Shown one piece after another: positions 17,765 through 26,019 of a stretch of DNA of 64,000 nucleotides; within the stretch, counting starts at the first letter, position 1; every line of letters starts with the position of its first letter. The DNA is from Streptomyces sp. NRRL F-6131 (lineage in GTDB: Bacteria; Actinomycetota; Actinomycetes; Streptomycetales; Streptomycetaceae), in assembly GCA_000719695.1 (NCBI GenBank), contig JOHN01000016.1, forward strand, positions 104,768 to 168,767. The letters run 5' to 3'. The notes below the pieces were generated by a model. That model worked only from the letters and a program-made list of their open reading frames with translations, had not been told where the DNA came from and ran no database searches. The translations under genes and the position numbers were made by a program.

Positions 17765-20761
17765 TCAGCGCACGGTGACCCGGAGGTTGGCGAGCAGCGT
17801 CCCGCCGTCGGCGGAGGTGGCGAGGACGCGGCCGGAGCGGTGCCGGTAGGTGACGGCGCCGGCGTGCCGGCGCACCTCGATCCGCTCGCCGGAGGCGTTC
17901 GGTACGTGGACGGTGAGCGCGGGCGCGGAGCACGGGCCGGTGCCCGCGTACCCGCGCAGGCCGGTGCCGTCCGGGGTCGGGACGGTGAGCGCCCAGTGGT
18001 CCCCGTCGGTGGCGGGGCCCGAGGGGGCGCGGCCGTCGAGGGACAGTTCGGCGGCCGGGAGGTCGGAGGTCCAGCGCAGGACGGTGCGGTCGGGGGCGGA
18101 GTCCCCGGGGCTCGGATCCCCGGCGGCGGCGGCCGGCTCGGCGGTGAGCAGGCCGCCGGCGGCGAGGGCGACCGGGTCGGGCAGGTCCGCCGGGTCGGTC
18201 CGCTCCAGCAGGTCGGTCAGGGCGTCGTCCACCCGCAGGCGGCCGCGCAGCTCCCAGCCCGGGAGGTCCCAGCGCCACACCTCGGTGAGCCAGGAGCGCG
18301 GGGTCGACGGGGTGCGGACGATCGCCGCGCAGCCGCCGGGCGTTCGCGTGATGCCGCCCAGCAGCCGGTGCTCGCCGCCGAGTTCGCGCCAGACCGCGGT
18401 CGGGCGCGGGGCCAGGGTGTCGAGCACGACGATGCCGCCGTCGGCCGAGGCGATCAGGTGGCGGCCGTCGTAGGAGGGCGCCAAGTGCCGTGCCCGCAGG
18501 GTGGTCCAGGGCCGGACGGTGCGGGTGGCGAGGTCGAGGTGGGAGAGTTCGCTGAGGTCCGGGCCGTGGTCGGCGACCAGCAGGGCGCTGCCGCCGTGGT
18601 CGGCGAGGACGAACCGGTCGGTGGGCGTGTCCCAGTGGGCGCGGGTGCGGCCGTCGGGGCCGAGCAACCGGGCGCCGGCCTGGCCGCAGGCGACCAGCAC
18701 GGAGCCGGAGGCGAGCAGGGCGGCGTCCAGGACCGGCAGCGTGCCGGGCCGGTCGGCCGCCGTGTGCACGGGGGCGGTGCCGCGCGGCGGGGGCACCGGC
18801 CGGGGGCGGGGCAGGTCGGCGGCGGTCAACGGGTCGGCGCGGTTCAGCAGTCGGTCGAACATGGGGTGTTCGGCCGGGCCGCCGTGGGTGCCGAAGCCGC
18901 CGTCGCGGACGACGGCGCGGGCGGCGGCGGTGGCGAGTTCCCGGTCGGTGGCCGCGTCGGCCGCGGGCAGGCCGGCGAGCGTGGCGGCGAGCGCGGAGCG
19001 GCCGGTGGTGGCGGGGTCGCCGTCGCCGTCGAGGACGGCGCGGGCGAGCGCCCGAGTGGCGTCCCCGGCGCCCAGCGCCAACAGGTACGGCAGGGCCCGG
19101 CCGCGGGTGGGGCCGCCGAGGGCGACGGCGTCCCGGAGGTCGGCGGCGACCATGGGGCGCAGTGCCTCGTCCGGCCAGGCCGCGTCGACGGCGCCGAGCC
19201 GGTCGCCGGCCGCGCGGCAGTGCTCGGCCCAGGCCACGCGCAGCCCCCGGGCGGCCTGCGGGTCGGTGTCGGCCAGGCGCTCGACGGCGGTGGCGAAGAC
19301 GCCCCGGCGGTGGGCGGTGCGGACGGCCCGCTCGCGCTCGCCGGCCCGCCACCAGAGGCGGACCACCAGGTCGGCGGCCAGGTTCCGGCCCTCCGCGAGT
19401 TCGGCGGCCTGCGCGCTGCGGCCGTGCCGGTCGAGCAGGGCGGCCGCCTCGGCGGGCGCGTTCAGCAGGTCGGCGAGGACGAAGGCGGCCTCGTCGAACC
19501 GCTCCTGGCGCTCCAGCCGCTCGGCGGCGTGCCGGTAGAGCTCGGTGAGGTGCTGGTGGACGGAGCCACCACCGAAGGCACTCGCCACGGCCGGGCCGAC
19601 GCGGTGCGGGGTGGGGCGCAGTTGACCGGCGAAGCGCTTGGGCAGGGCGAGGGTGAGCCAGGTGCGCGGCGCCGTCCGGCCGTCCTGCTGCCGGACGGCG
19701 AGCGGGACGGCGTCGCGCAGGGCGTCCTCCCAGCGGTGCTGTTCGAAGGCGCGGGTGAGTTCGCGCAGGTAGCGGACGTGCCGGTCGTGGAGGAGGTGGG
19801 CGGCGGGGGTGCGCAGGGTGAGCCGGGCGAGGACGTCGCCGAGCCACGGGCGGCGGGTCCGGCCCGGGGCGGGACGGCCCGACGCGGCGGCGGCGGCCGT
19901 CTCCGCGGTGCCGCCGTTCCCGCTCCCTCTGCCGTTCCCGCTCCTTTTGCCGTTCCCGCTCCCGCTCCCGTTCCCGGCCGCGGACCGGCCGAAGAGCAGT
20001 GCGTAGGCGATTCCTCCGGCGATCGAGGCGTACACCACACCGGCCGGGTCGAAGCCGCGGTCCGCGAACACTCCGAGGCCGTACAGCACCACGAAGAGCA
20101 GCGGCACGAACATCACCAGCACGACGAGCACCGTCGCGGCGCGGTTGTCCAGGGCGGACGACCGGGCGGAGCGCCGCCGACGGGACCGACGGGAGCGCGC
20201 GCCGTCGTCAGGCGCGGGTTCGCCCCCGGACGGCGCCTCGGCGGTCAGCCGCCGGGCCCGCTCGGAGGTCGGCCGGATCCCGGCCGCCGCCCGGAGGTCC
20301 GGCCCGGCGGCCGGGGGCACCGAGTCCTCGACGGGTGTCGCGGCGGGGACCGGTGCGACACCGAGCGGGCGCGGCCGGTGCAGGGTGAGGCCGGTCAGCA
20401 GGAGCCAGTCGGAGGGATCCTGCGACGGCAGCTCGCGCAGCGCATGGCTGACCGTCAGCTCGCCGTGCCGGAGCACCAGTCGACCGTCCTCGGCGGCCGG
20501 GTCGGAGCCGGTCCCGACAGCGGCCAGCGCGCCACGACCGGCGCGCTCCAGCGGAACGCCGGGGGCCCGGTCGGCGCGGGTGCGGACCGGGTCCGGCAGC
20601 ACCAGGAGCCAGCGGCCGTCCGGCAGTTCGTGCAGCCGCGCGCCCTCGCACCAGAGCTCCAGGACGCGCTCGACGGCCTCCGGCGCGCCGATCAGCGGCA
20701 CGTCGAGCACGAAGCCCGCGGCGAGGACGGTCCCGGTGGCGTTCCCGGCGGCGGCGTTCAA
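17765..20761 (-). CDS. bpX6-like beta-propeller protein of the MoxR-vWA ternary system
   Basis: A 998-aa protein. The N-terminal about 90 aa (VLAAGFVLDVPLIGAPEAVE, DGRWLLVLPDPVR) matches what I know as the bpX6 domain. It is followed by an Arg-rich stretch and two membrane helices near 210-232 and 242-258. A Gly/Asn/Ser/Lys spacer then leads to a helical-repeat region (about 300-640) with HRWEDALRDAVPLAVRQQDG and LERQERFDEAAFVLADLL. The C-terminal third is a WD-like beta-propeller with repeated blade motifs (HLIASADGGIVVLDTL, RTVLRWTSDL). The start is TTG 20761: it overlaps the upstream stop as TTGA and has AGGAG six bases before it. In this system the propellers are proposed sensors or effector platforms driven by MoxR and vWA. 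Confidence 0.82.
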   Translation of the reverse strand: MNAAAGNATGTVLAAGFVLDVPLIGAPEAVERVLELWCEGARLHELPDGRWLLVLPDPVRTRADRAPGVPLERAGRGALAAVGTGSDPAAEDGRLVLRHGELTVSHALRELPSQDPSDWLLLTGLTLHRPRPLGVAPVPAATPVEDSVPPAAGPDLRAAAGIRPTSERARRLTAEAPSGGEPAPDDGARSRRSRRRRSARSSALDNRAATVLVVLVMFVPLLFVVLYGLGVFADRGFDPAGVVYASIAGGIAYALLFGRSAAGNGSGSGNGKRSGNGRGSGNGGTAETAAAAASGRPAPGRTRRPWLGDVLARLTLRTPAAHLLHDRHVRYLRELTRAFEQHRWEDALRDAVPLAVRQQDGRTAPRTWLTLALPKRFAGQLRPTPHRVGPAVASAFGGGSVHQHLTELYRHAAERLERQERFDEAAFVLADLLNAPAEAAALLDRHGRSAQAAELAEGRNLAADLVVRLWWRAGERERAVRTAHRRGVFATAVERLADTDPQAARGLRVAWAEHCRAAGDRLGAVDAAWPDEALRPMVAADLRDAVALGGPTRGRALPYLLALGAGDATRALARAVLDGDGDPATTGRSALAATLAGLPAADAATDRELATAAARAVVRDGGFGTHGGPAEHPMFDRLLNRADPLTAADLPRPRPVPPPRGTAPVHTAADRPGTLPVLDAALLASGSVLVACGQAGARLLGPDGRTRAHWDTPTDRFVLADHGGSALLVADHGPDLSELSHLDLATRTVRPWTTLRARHLAPSYDGRHLIASADGGIVVLDTLAPRPTAVWRELGGEHRLLGGITRTPGGCAAIVRTPSTPRSWLTEVWRWDLPGWELRGRLRVDDALTDLLERTDPADLPDPVALAAGGLLTAEPAAAAGDPSPGDSAPDRTVLRWTSDLPAAELSLDGRAPSGPATDGDHWALTVPTPDGTGLRGYAGTGPCSAPALTVHVPNASGERIEVRRHAGAVTYRHRSGRVLATSADGGTLLANLRVTVR

Positions 20762-22557
20762 CTGGTGCTCCTGACCATGTACTGGAGCCGGCCGGTCACG
20801 GCGTCGCCGACCGCGGTCCAGCCGGGCGTGGTCTCGCTCGCGATCCACTGCTGGGTGGGGTGGACGGCCGGCGGCGCGGTGCCGCCGCAGAACCGGCTCA
20901 GGGTGCGGACGCCGTCGGCACGGACCGCCCGCACCATGCGGCTGCCGGGCGACCAGGTGATCAGTACCGGTTCGCGCCGGTCGTGGACCAGGCCGACCAC
21001 CTCGGCGTTCTCCCGGAACGACAGCCGCCGCTCGTCCCCGAGCCTGGTCCAGACCGTCCACCGGTGGCCGTCGTCGGACCAGGCGGCCGTGCCGCCGGCG
21101 TGCACCAGGTGCCGGGACCGCATCGCCTCCGGTTGCAGCGCCCGGTCGAACAGCCTCGGCTCGCGGCACCGTTGGAACCCGCGCGGGCCCTCCGCGCGGC
21201 TGCCCACCGGGCCGTCGTCGGTGACCGCGCCGTCGAGCGCGATCCGCCGCCAGCGGCCGGCGATCGGGACGAGCAGGTCGTCCCCGGAGCGCAGCAGCGG
21301 CAGCACGGGCCGGGTGGCCAGCCCCGCCGCCACCGTCTCGTCGAGGCCGAGGAAGGCCGGGTCGAGGACGAGCTCCTCGGTCCCGCGGATCGGGCGCCCG
21401 CTGACGTAGCGGAGCACCCGGCCGCGGTGGAGGTGCAGGGCGATCAGCCGCCGGCCGGTCCGCCCCGCGGCGATCACCTGGCCGTTCAGGTGGTGCGACT
21501 TGGTCCGTGGGACGGTCGGCTGCCGGGTGTCGACGTCGCGCAGGTCGGTGGCGAGCAGGATCCCGGCGTGCCGGCCGCGGGCGAGCAGCACGGGGGCGTC
21601 GGTGGTGAAGGCGGGCAGGGCCTGGCCGAGCGGACCGTCTGCGCCGGCGGGCGGCGGGACGATGACCGGCCCCCTGCGCCGGAACTCCGCGCCGCGCAGC
21701 GCCCGTACGGCGATGTCGGGGGCGGGCAGGGGCAGTTCGAGCGCGGTGCGGTCGAGGCGGACGGTGACGTGGGTGGCGCCCGCCGGGCCCCAGCGGGTCG
21801 GCTCGCTGGCGAGCACGTGCGGCCTGACGGCGAGCGGGGCCCGGGCCGCGCCCGGGTCCGGAGCCGGGACCGCACCGGCGCCCGTGCCCGGGAGCGGGCC
21901 CGCGGTCGCCCCCGCGGTCGGGCCCGCGGGCAGGGCCGGGAGCCGGTCGGCGAGCCGGGGCGAGGTGAGCAGCCAGGCCCGGTCGGCGGCGTCCAGGTCG
22001 ACGACGGCGTCCCGCACCTCCTCCGCGGTCGGTTCGGCGCTGCGGCGGGCCGCGAGCCAGACGGGCAGCAGGTCGGCCGGTTCGCCGGAGATCCAGCGGA
22101 CCGGCCCGTCGCCGAGCACGCCCACCAGCAGTTCGCTGCCGCGGACGGTGGCCCGGCGGTGCAGCACGAGCAGCACGGCCAGCTGGACCAGCCGGCCGGC
22201 GCCGGCCTGGGACGGACCGGCGTCGACCAGCACGACCGTCCGGCCGCGGGGCGCGTCGGCGCGGAACTCGGGTGCGAGGTAGAGGAGTTCGCGGTCGACG
22301 AAGCGGCGCAGGAACTCCTCGGGGTGCTCCTCGGCGAGCAGCCACTCGCTGGGCAGCAGCTGTTCGGGCCGCCCGGAGCGGCCGACCCCGCCCGTCCCGT
22401 CCGGCTCGCCCGGCCCCTCGGTCACCGGCTCGCGGGCACCGAGCAGCGCGTCCAGACGGCGCACCAACGGCCCGAGGGCCACGGCGAGTTCGAGGCTCAC
22501 GGCGGACAGCGGCCCGGCCCAGGGGGCGAGGGCGGCCGGCAGCCGGGTGCCGCTCAC
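20758..22557 (-). CDS. vWA plus beta-propeller protein of the ternary system
   Basis: A 599-aa protein. The N-terminal half is a von Willebrand A-like domain: TVVLVDAGPSQAG supplies a D-x-G-x-S MIDAS-type metal motif (Asp near 109), followed by LVQLAVLLVLHRRATVRGSELLVGVLGDG and a region ending AWLLTSPRLADRLP. A Pro/Gly/Ala spacer near 235-260 separates it from a C-terminal beta-propeller (about 320-599) with short blades such as RLIALHLHRGRVLRYVSG and GTAAWSDDGHRWTVWTRLG. The start GTG 22557 overlaps the upstream stop (GTGA), and its own stop overlaps the TTG of the bpX6-like gene. MoxR-vWA pairs act as ATP-driven remodelling modules. Confidence 0.82.
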   Translation of the reverse strand: MSGTRLPAALAPWAGPLSAVSLELAVALGPLVRRLDALLGAREPVTEGPGEPDGTGGVGRSGRPEQLLPSEWLLAEEHPEEFLRRFVDRELLYLAPEFRADAPRGRTVVLVDAGPSQAGAGRLVQLAVLLVLHRRATVRGSELLVGVLGDGPVRWISGEPADLLPVWLAARRSAEPTAEEVRDAVVDLDAADRAWLLTSPRLADRLPALPAGPTAGATAGPLPGTGAGAVPAPDPGAARAPLAVRPHVLASEPTRWGPAGATHVTVRLDRTALELPLPAPDIAVRALRGAEFRRRGPVIVPPPAGADGPLGQALPAFTTDAPVLLARGRHAGILLATDLRDVDTRQPTVPRTKSHHLNGQVIAAGRTGRRLIALHLHRGRVLRYVSGRPIRGTEELVLDPAFLGLDETVAAGLATRPVLPLLRSGDDLLVPIAGRWRRIALDGAVTDDGPVGSRAEGPRGFQRCREPRLFDRALQPEAMRSRHLVHAGGTAAWSDDGHRWTVWTRLGDERRLSFRENAEVVGLVHDRREPVLITWSPGSRMVRAVRADGVRTLSRFCGGTAPPAVHPTQQWIASETTPGWTAVGDAVTGRLQYMVRSTS

Positions 22558-23030
22558 CGTCCGGCCCGCCGGGCGAGGGGCGCGAGGGCGTCCGGGTCGG
22601 TGGCGGGGGTGGGCCGGGCGGCGACCACGGCGTGGCCGGGGACGAGCACGCAGAGGTCGCCGGGCCGGGCGCCGAGGGCGGCGCGCCAGAGGGCGGCGGC
22701 GGGGCGCGGGCGGGCGGTGGTGGGGACGAGCAACTCGCCGTCGTGGCCCAGGTAGTGGGCGCCGTCGGCCCAGGGGAGGTCACGCTCGGCACCGAGGACG
22801 AGCAGGGTGGTGTCGTCGGCGAGCACCCCGAGCCGGGCGCCGTCGGTGAGCCGGTCCCGGGTGGCGGCGGCGAGGGCCGGGACGGCGTCGCCGAGCGCGA
22901 GGACGGCCTCGGCGGCCAGCGGGGGCTCACGGCGTTCCCAGGTGAGCCCGACGGCGGGCGGCGCGGCGAGCGGAGCGGCCGGGGAGACCGGCGCGGCGGC
23001 GGCCGGTGAGGTCGAGGGGTCGGCGGTCAC
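22554..23030 (-). CDS. bpX5-like protein of the ternary system
   Basis: A 158-aa protein. After an Ala/Pro-rich N-terminus (about 27 aa) comes LTWERREPPL, then a domain with the motif LPWADGAHYLG near residues 85-95 followed by LLVPTTARPRP. This matches bpX5 proteins, short accessory components of MoxR-vWA-beta-propeller ternary systems; their biochemical role is unknown. GTG 23030 overlaps the MoxR stop and the TGA overlaps the vWA start, so the gene is sandwiched by two 4-base couplings. Confidence 0.75.
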   Translation of the reverse strand: MTADPSTSPAAAAPVSPAAPLAAPPAVGLTWERREPPLAAEAVLALGDAVPALAAATRDRLTDGARLGVLADDTTLLVLGAERDLPWADGAHYLGHDGELLVPTTARPRPAAALWRAALGARPGDLCVLVPGHAVVAARPTPATDPDALAPLARRAGR

Positions 23031-24229
23031 GAGGGGGCGACCGCGGCGACGAGTTCGGCGCGTATGCCGGCGAGCGCCGCCGGCAGGTCGGCCGGCGCGA
23101 AACCGGCGTCGATCTCGCGCAGCGCGGCCTCCAGGCGGAGCCGGGAGTCACGGCCGTCGGGCAGGCCGCGGTGGTCGGCGAGCAGGGCGGCGCCGGTGCG
23201 GGCGAGCCGTTCGGCGCGGGCGGCCGTGCTGCGCGAGAGCTCCTCGGCGGCGTTCACCAGGCTCTGGTTGGCGGCCTTCTCGATCAGGTCGGCGAGGGTG
23301 TCGCGGGCCAGCGCCTGGGTGTCGGCGGTGGGCGCGATCAGCGGCAGGACCCACAGGTCACGGGCGGTGGCGGTGGTGCGGCCGTCCAGCACCGCCGCGG
23401 CCGCGACCAGTCGCTGCGAGCGGACGGCCCGCCGGTCGCCGACCGGCACCCCGGCGGCGCGCAGCCGGCGCAGCGCGGTGGCGAGCAGCGGGGTGACGGC
23501 GTCGAGGTCACAGTCGCGGGCGGCGGCCGCGAGCCGGTCGAGCGCGCCGAGCAGGCCGTCCGGGCGGAGCCGGTCGTCCGCGCGCAGCGGTACGGGGGCC
23601 GCCGGCCTGCGGCCGGCCTCCAGGAGTTCCTCCAGCCGGGCGTCGGCGACCGGGTCGACGAACACCCGGGCGAGGAAGCGGTCGGCGAAGGCGGCGAGCG
23701 CCGGGTCCTCCGGCAGGTGGTTGGCGGCGCCGACGCAGACCCGCAGCGGGCTGGCGAGGACGGTGCCGCCGCGCCGGAAGACGCGCTCGTTGAGCAGGCC
23801 CAGCAGGGTGTTGAGGACGGCCGTGGAGCCGAGGAAGACCTCGTCGAGGAAGGCGATGTCGGCCTCGGGCAGCATGCCGGCGGTCTCGAACTCGACCCGG
23901 CCCTCGCGGAGACTGCGCAGGTCGACGGGGCCGAACAGCTCGTTGGGTTCGGTGAACCGGCCGAGCAGGTACTCGAAGTACCGGCCGCCGAGCTGTCCGG
24001 CCACCCGCCGCACGGCCTCGGACTTGGCGGTGCCGGGCGGGCCGACGACCAGCAGGTGCTCACCGGCGACCGCGCAGAGCGCCACCACCTCGCCGACCGT
24101 TTCACGGTCGACCATGCCGCGGCCGGCGGCGGTCACGGCGGCCGCGATCAGCTCGGCGTCCCGGCGGAGCGCGGCGGGTGAGGCGGGCGCAGCGGGCGAG
24201 GTGTCGGACGGAGTACGGATGTCGGTCAC
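23027..24229 (-). CDS. MoxR AAA+ ATPase of the ternary system (RavA-like)
   Basis: A 400-aa AAA+ ATPase, first gene of a four-gene operon. Walker A is VVGPPGTAKSE (63-71), the following block LLGRFTEPNELFGPVDL is characteristic of RavA/MoxR, Walker B is IAFLDEVF near 125-132, and sensor 1 is GAANHLPED. The C-terminal lid and a helical extension (EKAANQSLVNAAEELSR) complete the protein. RavA-type ATPases work with vWA proteins, which are encoded two genes downstream here. GTG 24229 has no Shine-Dalgarno; a TAGACT -10 box ends eight bases upstream, so a leaderless transcript is likely. Confidence 0.92.
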   Translation of the reverse strand: MTDIRTPSDTSPAAPASPAALRRDAELIAAAVTAAGRGMVDRETVGEVVALCAVAGEHLLVVGPPGTAKSEAVRRVAGQLGGRYFEYLLGRFTEPNELFGPVDLRSLREGRVEFETAGMLPEADIAFLDEVFLGSTAVLNTLLGLLNERVFRRGGTVLASPLRVCVGAANHLPEDPALAAFADRFLARVFVDPVADARLEELLEAGRRPAAPVPLRADDRLRPDGLLGALDRLAAAARDCDLDAVTPLLATALRRLRAAGVPVGDRRAVRSQRLVAAAAVLDGRTTATARDLWVLPLIAPTADTQALARDTLADLIEKAANQSLVNAAEELSRSTAARAERLARTGAALLADHRGLPDGRDSRLRLEAALREIDAGFAPADLPAALAGIRAELVAAVAPS

Positions 24230-24237
24230 GAGCGCGG

Positions 24238-24243
24238 AGTCTA
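24238..24243 (-). promoter_or_regulatory. -10 box of a leaderless promoter (ternary-system operon)
   Basis: TAGACT on the minus strand lies eight bases before the GTG start of MoxR. No -35 consensus is visible. The neighbouring gene is divergent, so 24230-24428 holds both promoters. Confidence 0.4.
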
Positions 24244-24428
24244 CGGGTCGCCGATCCGCCGCCACCAGCGGGTTTCCACGGGCCGCCGCCCGCCGCCCCC
24301 GGACCGGTGCGGACGGGCCGTGCACGGCGCGTGTACGGATCGCTGATCGATCGTCGACGCCCTCCTGGTGTCCTGCTCGGGCCCGCAGCCGCCGTCGGAC
24401 GCGGGCCTTCGAGCCGAAGGAGAACCCC

Positions 24429-25340
24429 GTGTCAGACACCACCACCCCGGTCACCGGCCTCGGTACCCGGCTGGCGAGGCTGGTGCTCGCCGCCTGCACC
24501 GTCCCGGTGAGCGGCCTCGCCCTGTTCGCCGCCCCGGCGAGCGCCGCCACGACCGACGTGGTCGAGCAGACGATCACGATCCAGGACCACCAGAACCACC
24601 ACGCGCTGGCCACCGCGGACGGGGAGGGTTCCCGGATCGTCGCGCGCAACTACCGCGACGCGTCCACCCAGTTCTGGGTCTCCAACAAGCCGAACGGTCG
24701 GGTCGACTTCGTCCGCAACGTCAACGGCACCGAGCGGGTGATCGAGATGGACACCAGGGACGGCCGGACCACCCAGTTCATCCACTGGTGGGCGGGCGAC
24801 AACCAGCAGTGGACCCTGGAGAACGCCGCCGAGGGCGGCACGTACCTCCACAACGCCCGGGACAACCGCTGTCTGACCTACCAGGGCCAGGACCGCGAGG
24901 TCACCGTCGAGTCCTGCAACGGCAGCATGTCCCAGCGCTTCGACCTGGTGCCGTCCGGGGGGACGACCACACCGCCCGGCTCCTCGAACGAGCAGCGCTT
25001 CCTCCAGCGCCTCAACGACCTGCGCGCCCAGTACGGCAGGGCGCCGGTGCGGCTCAACCCGACCCTCGCCCAGGCCGCCCAGTGCAACGCCGGCCAGATG
25101 GACCAGCGGCACGTCTCGGGCCACTTCTGCGACTCGGCCGCGATCGTCCGCAGCCTCGGGTACAACTTCAGGAGCTGGGGCGAGATCGCCTTCTACGGGC
25201 CCACCACCATCGACGCCGCCTTCGACGGCTGGGTGAACTCCTCCGATCACTTCACCATCATGATCCGCGCCGACTTCACGGAGATCGGTCTCTCGCACGT
25301 CGGCGCGGCCTCCTGGAACGCCGAGTTCGCCAGCCGCTGA
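24429..25340 (+). CDS. Secreted ricin-type lectin plus CAP (SCP/PR-1) domain protein
   Basis: A 303-aa exported protein. The Sec signal ends near Ala40 (APASAATT). Residues about 45-180 form a ricin B-type beta-trefoil with QxW-like repeats (NYRDASTQFWVSN, WWAGDNQQWTLEN, NCLTYQ-type segment and a final QRF). After a Thr/Pro/Ser linker, residues 190-303 form a CAP domain: NEQRFLQRLNDLRAQYGR, QMDQRHVSGHF with the conserved His, WGEIAFYG and DGWVNSSDHFTIMI. Lectin-CAP proteins probably bind cell-surface or environmental glycans; CAP function is unsettled. GTG 24429 has GGAG six bases upstream. It is transcribed divergently from the MoxR operon. Confidence 0.92.
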   Translation: MSDTTTPVTGLGTRLARLVLAACTVPVSGLALFAAPASAATTDVVEQTITIQDHQNHHALATADGEGSRIVARNYRDASTQFWVSNKPNGRVDFVRNVNGTERVIEMDTRDGRTTQFIHWWAGDNQQWTLENAAEGGTYLHNARDNRCLTYQGQDREVTVESCNGSMSQRFDLVPSGGTTTPPGSSNEQRFLQRLNDLRAQYGRAPVRLNPTLAQAAQCNAGQMDQRHVSGHFCDSAAIVRSLGYNFRSWGEIAFYGPTTIDAAFDGWVNSSDHFTIMIRADFTEIGLSHVGAASWNAEFASR

Positions 25341-25373
25341 CGCGCGCCCGCCGGGCCGGCCGGACCTCCTCCG

Positions 25374-25883
25374 TCAGAGGTTCGGCCAGCCCGCGCGGTT
25401 GGAGCAGGACTCGTAGTCGTAGCGGGTGTCGTGGTCCCACTCCTCCCCCGTCGCCGCCTCGTAGGCCTCCTCGTGGACGTACAGCAGGGACTCGCCGCTG
25501 CGGAAGGAGTGCGCGGTGAACAGCGCCGGGTCGGCGAGCACCCGCTCGTAGGCGGCGCGACCGGCGGCGACCACGGCGGCGCGGGCGTAGAGGAAGCCGT
25601 CGTCGCTCAGCGGCACCGGCTCCGCGTCGGGGTCGTCCGGGTCCACGGCCGGCCGGGTGCCGTACTCCTCGCGGTCGAGGCGGTACAGGGCCTCGGCGAA
25701 GCGTTCGCCGAAGCCGACGATCTCCTCGACCGGCCCGGCGGCGAGGGCGTCGGTGAGCCGCTCGCAGCCGTCGTCGAAGGTGGCGCAGACGGCGACCGCG
25801 GGCTCACCGCCGATCAGGTCGATCAGCTGCCAGAAGCGCTCCCAGGGCAGCTCGGCGGTCGCGGCCTCGTCGACGGTGCTCAC
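25374..25883 (-). CDS. DUF4240 protein
   Basis: A 169-aa acidic protein. The opening LPWERFWQLIDLIGG and the later FLYARAAVVAAGRAAYERVL and LLYVHEEAYEAATGEEW are the DUF4240 pattern. DUF4240 proteins are small, cytosolic and common in actinomycetes, without a known reaction; many are thought to belong to toxin-immunity or regulatory sets. GTG 25883 is preceded by GGAAGAG. It converges on the ricin-CAP gene with a 33-base gap. Confidence 0.8.
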   Translation of the reverse strand: MSTVDEAATAELPWERFWQLIDLIGGEPAVAVCATFDDGCERLTDALAAGPVEEIVGFGERFAEALYRLDREEYGTRPAVDPDDPDAEPVPLSDDGFLYARAAVVAAGRAAYERVLADPALFTAHSFRSGESLLYVHEEAYEAATGEEWDHDTRYDYESCSNRAGWPNL

Positions 25884-26019
25884 GGTAGTGCTCTTCCGTT
25901 CGGTTCTCGGGTGGGTCCGAGGGGATCCTGGCACACGCCACCGACAGGCGACCCGCCACCTTGGCCCGGTCCGGCGACGCCGGCTGGCAGGACGGCCGCC
26001 CGGACGGTGCGATGGAGCC

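Noticed and set aside
17627..21409. 1260-codon plus frame opposite the ternary operon
   Set aside because: Gly/Arg/Val-rich antisense shadow; minus-strand genes have domains, SDs and coupled overlaps.
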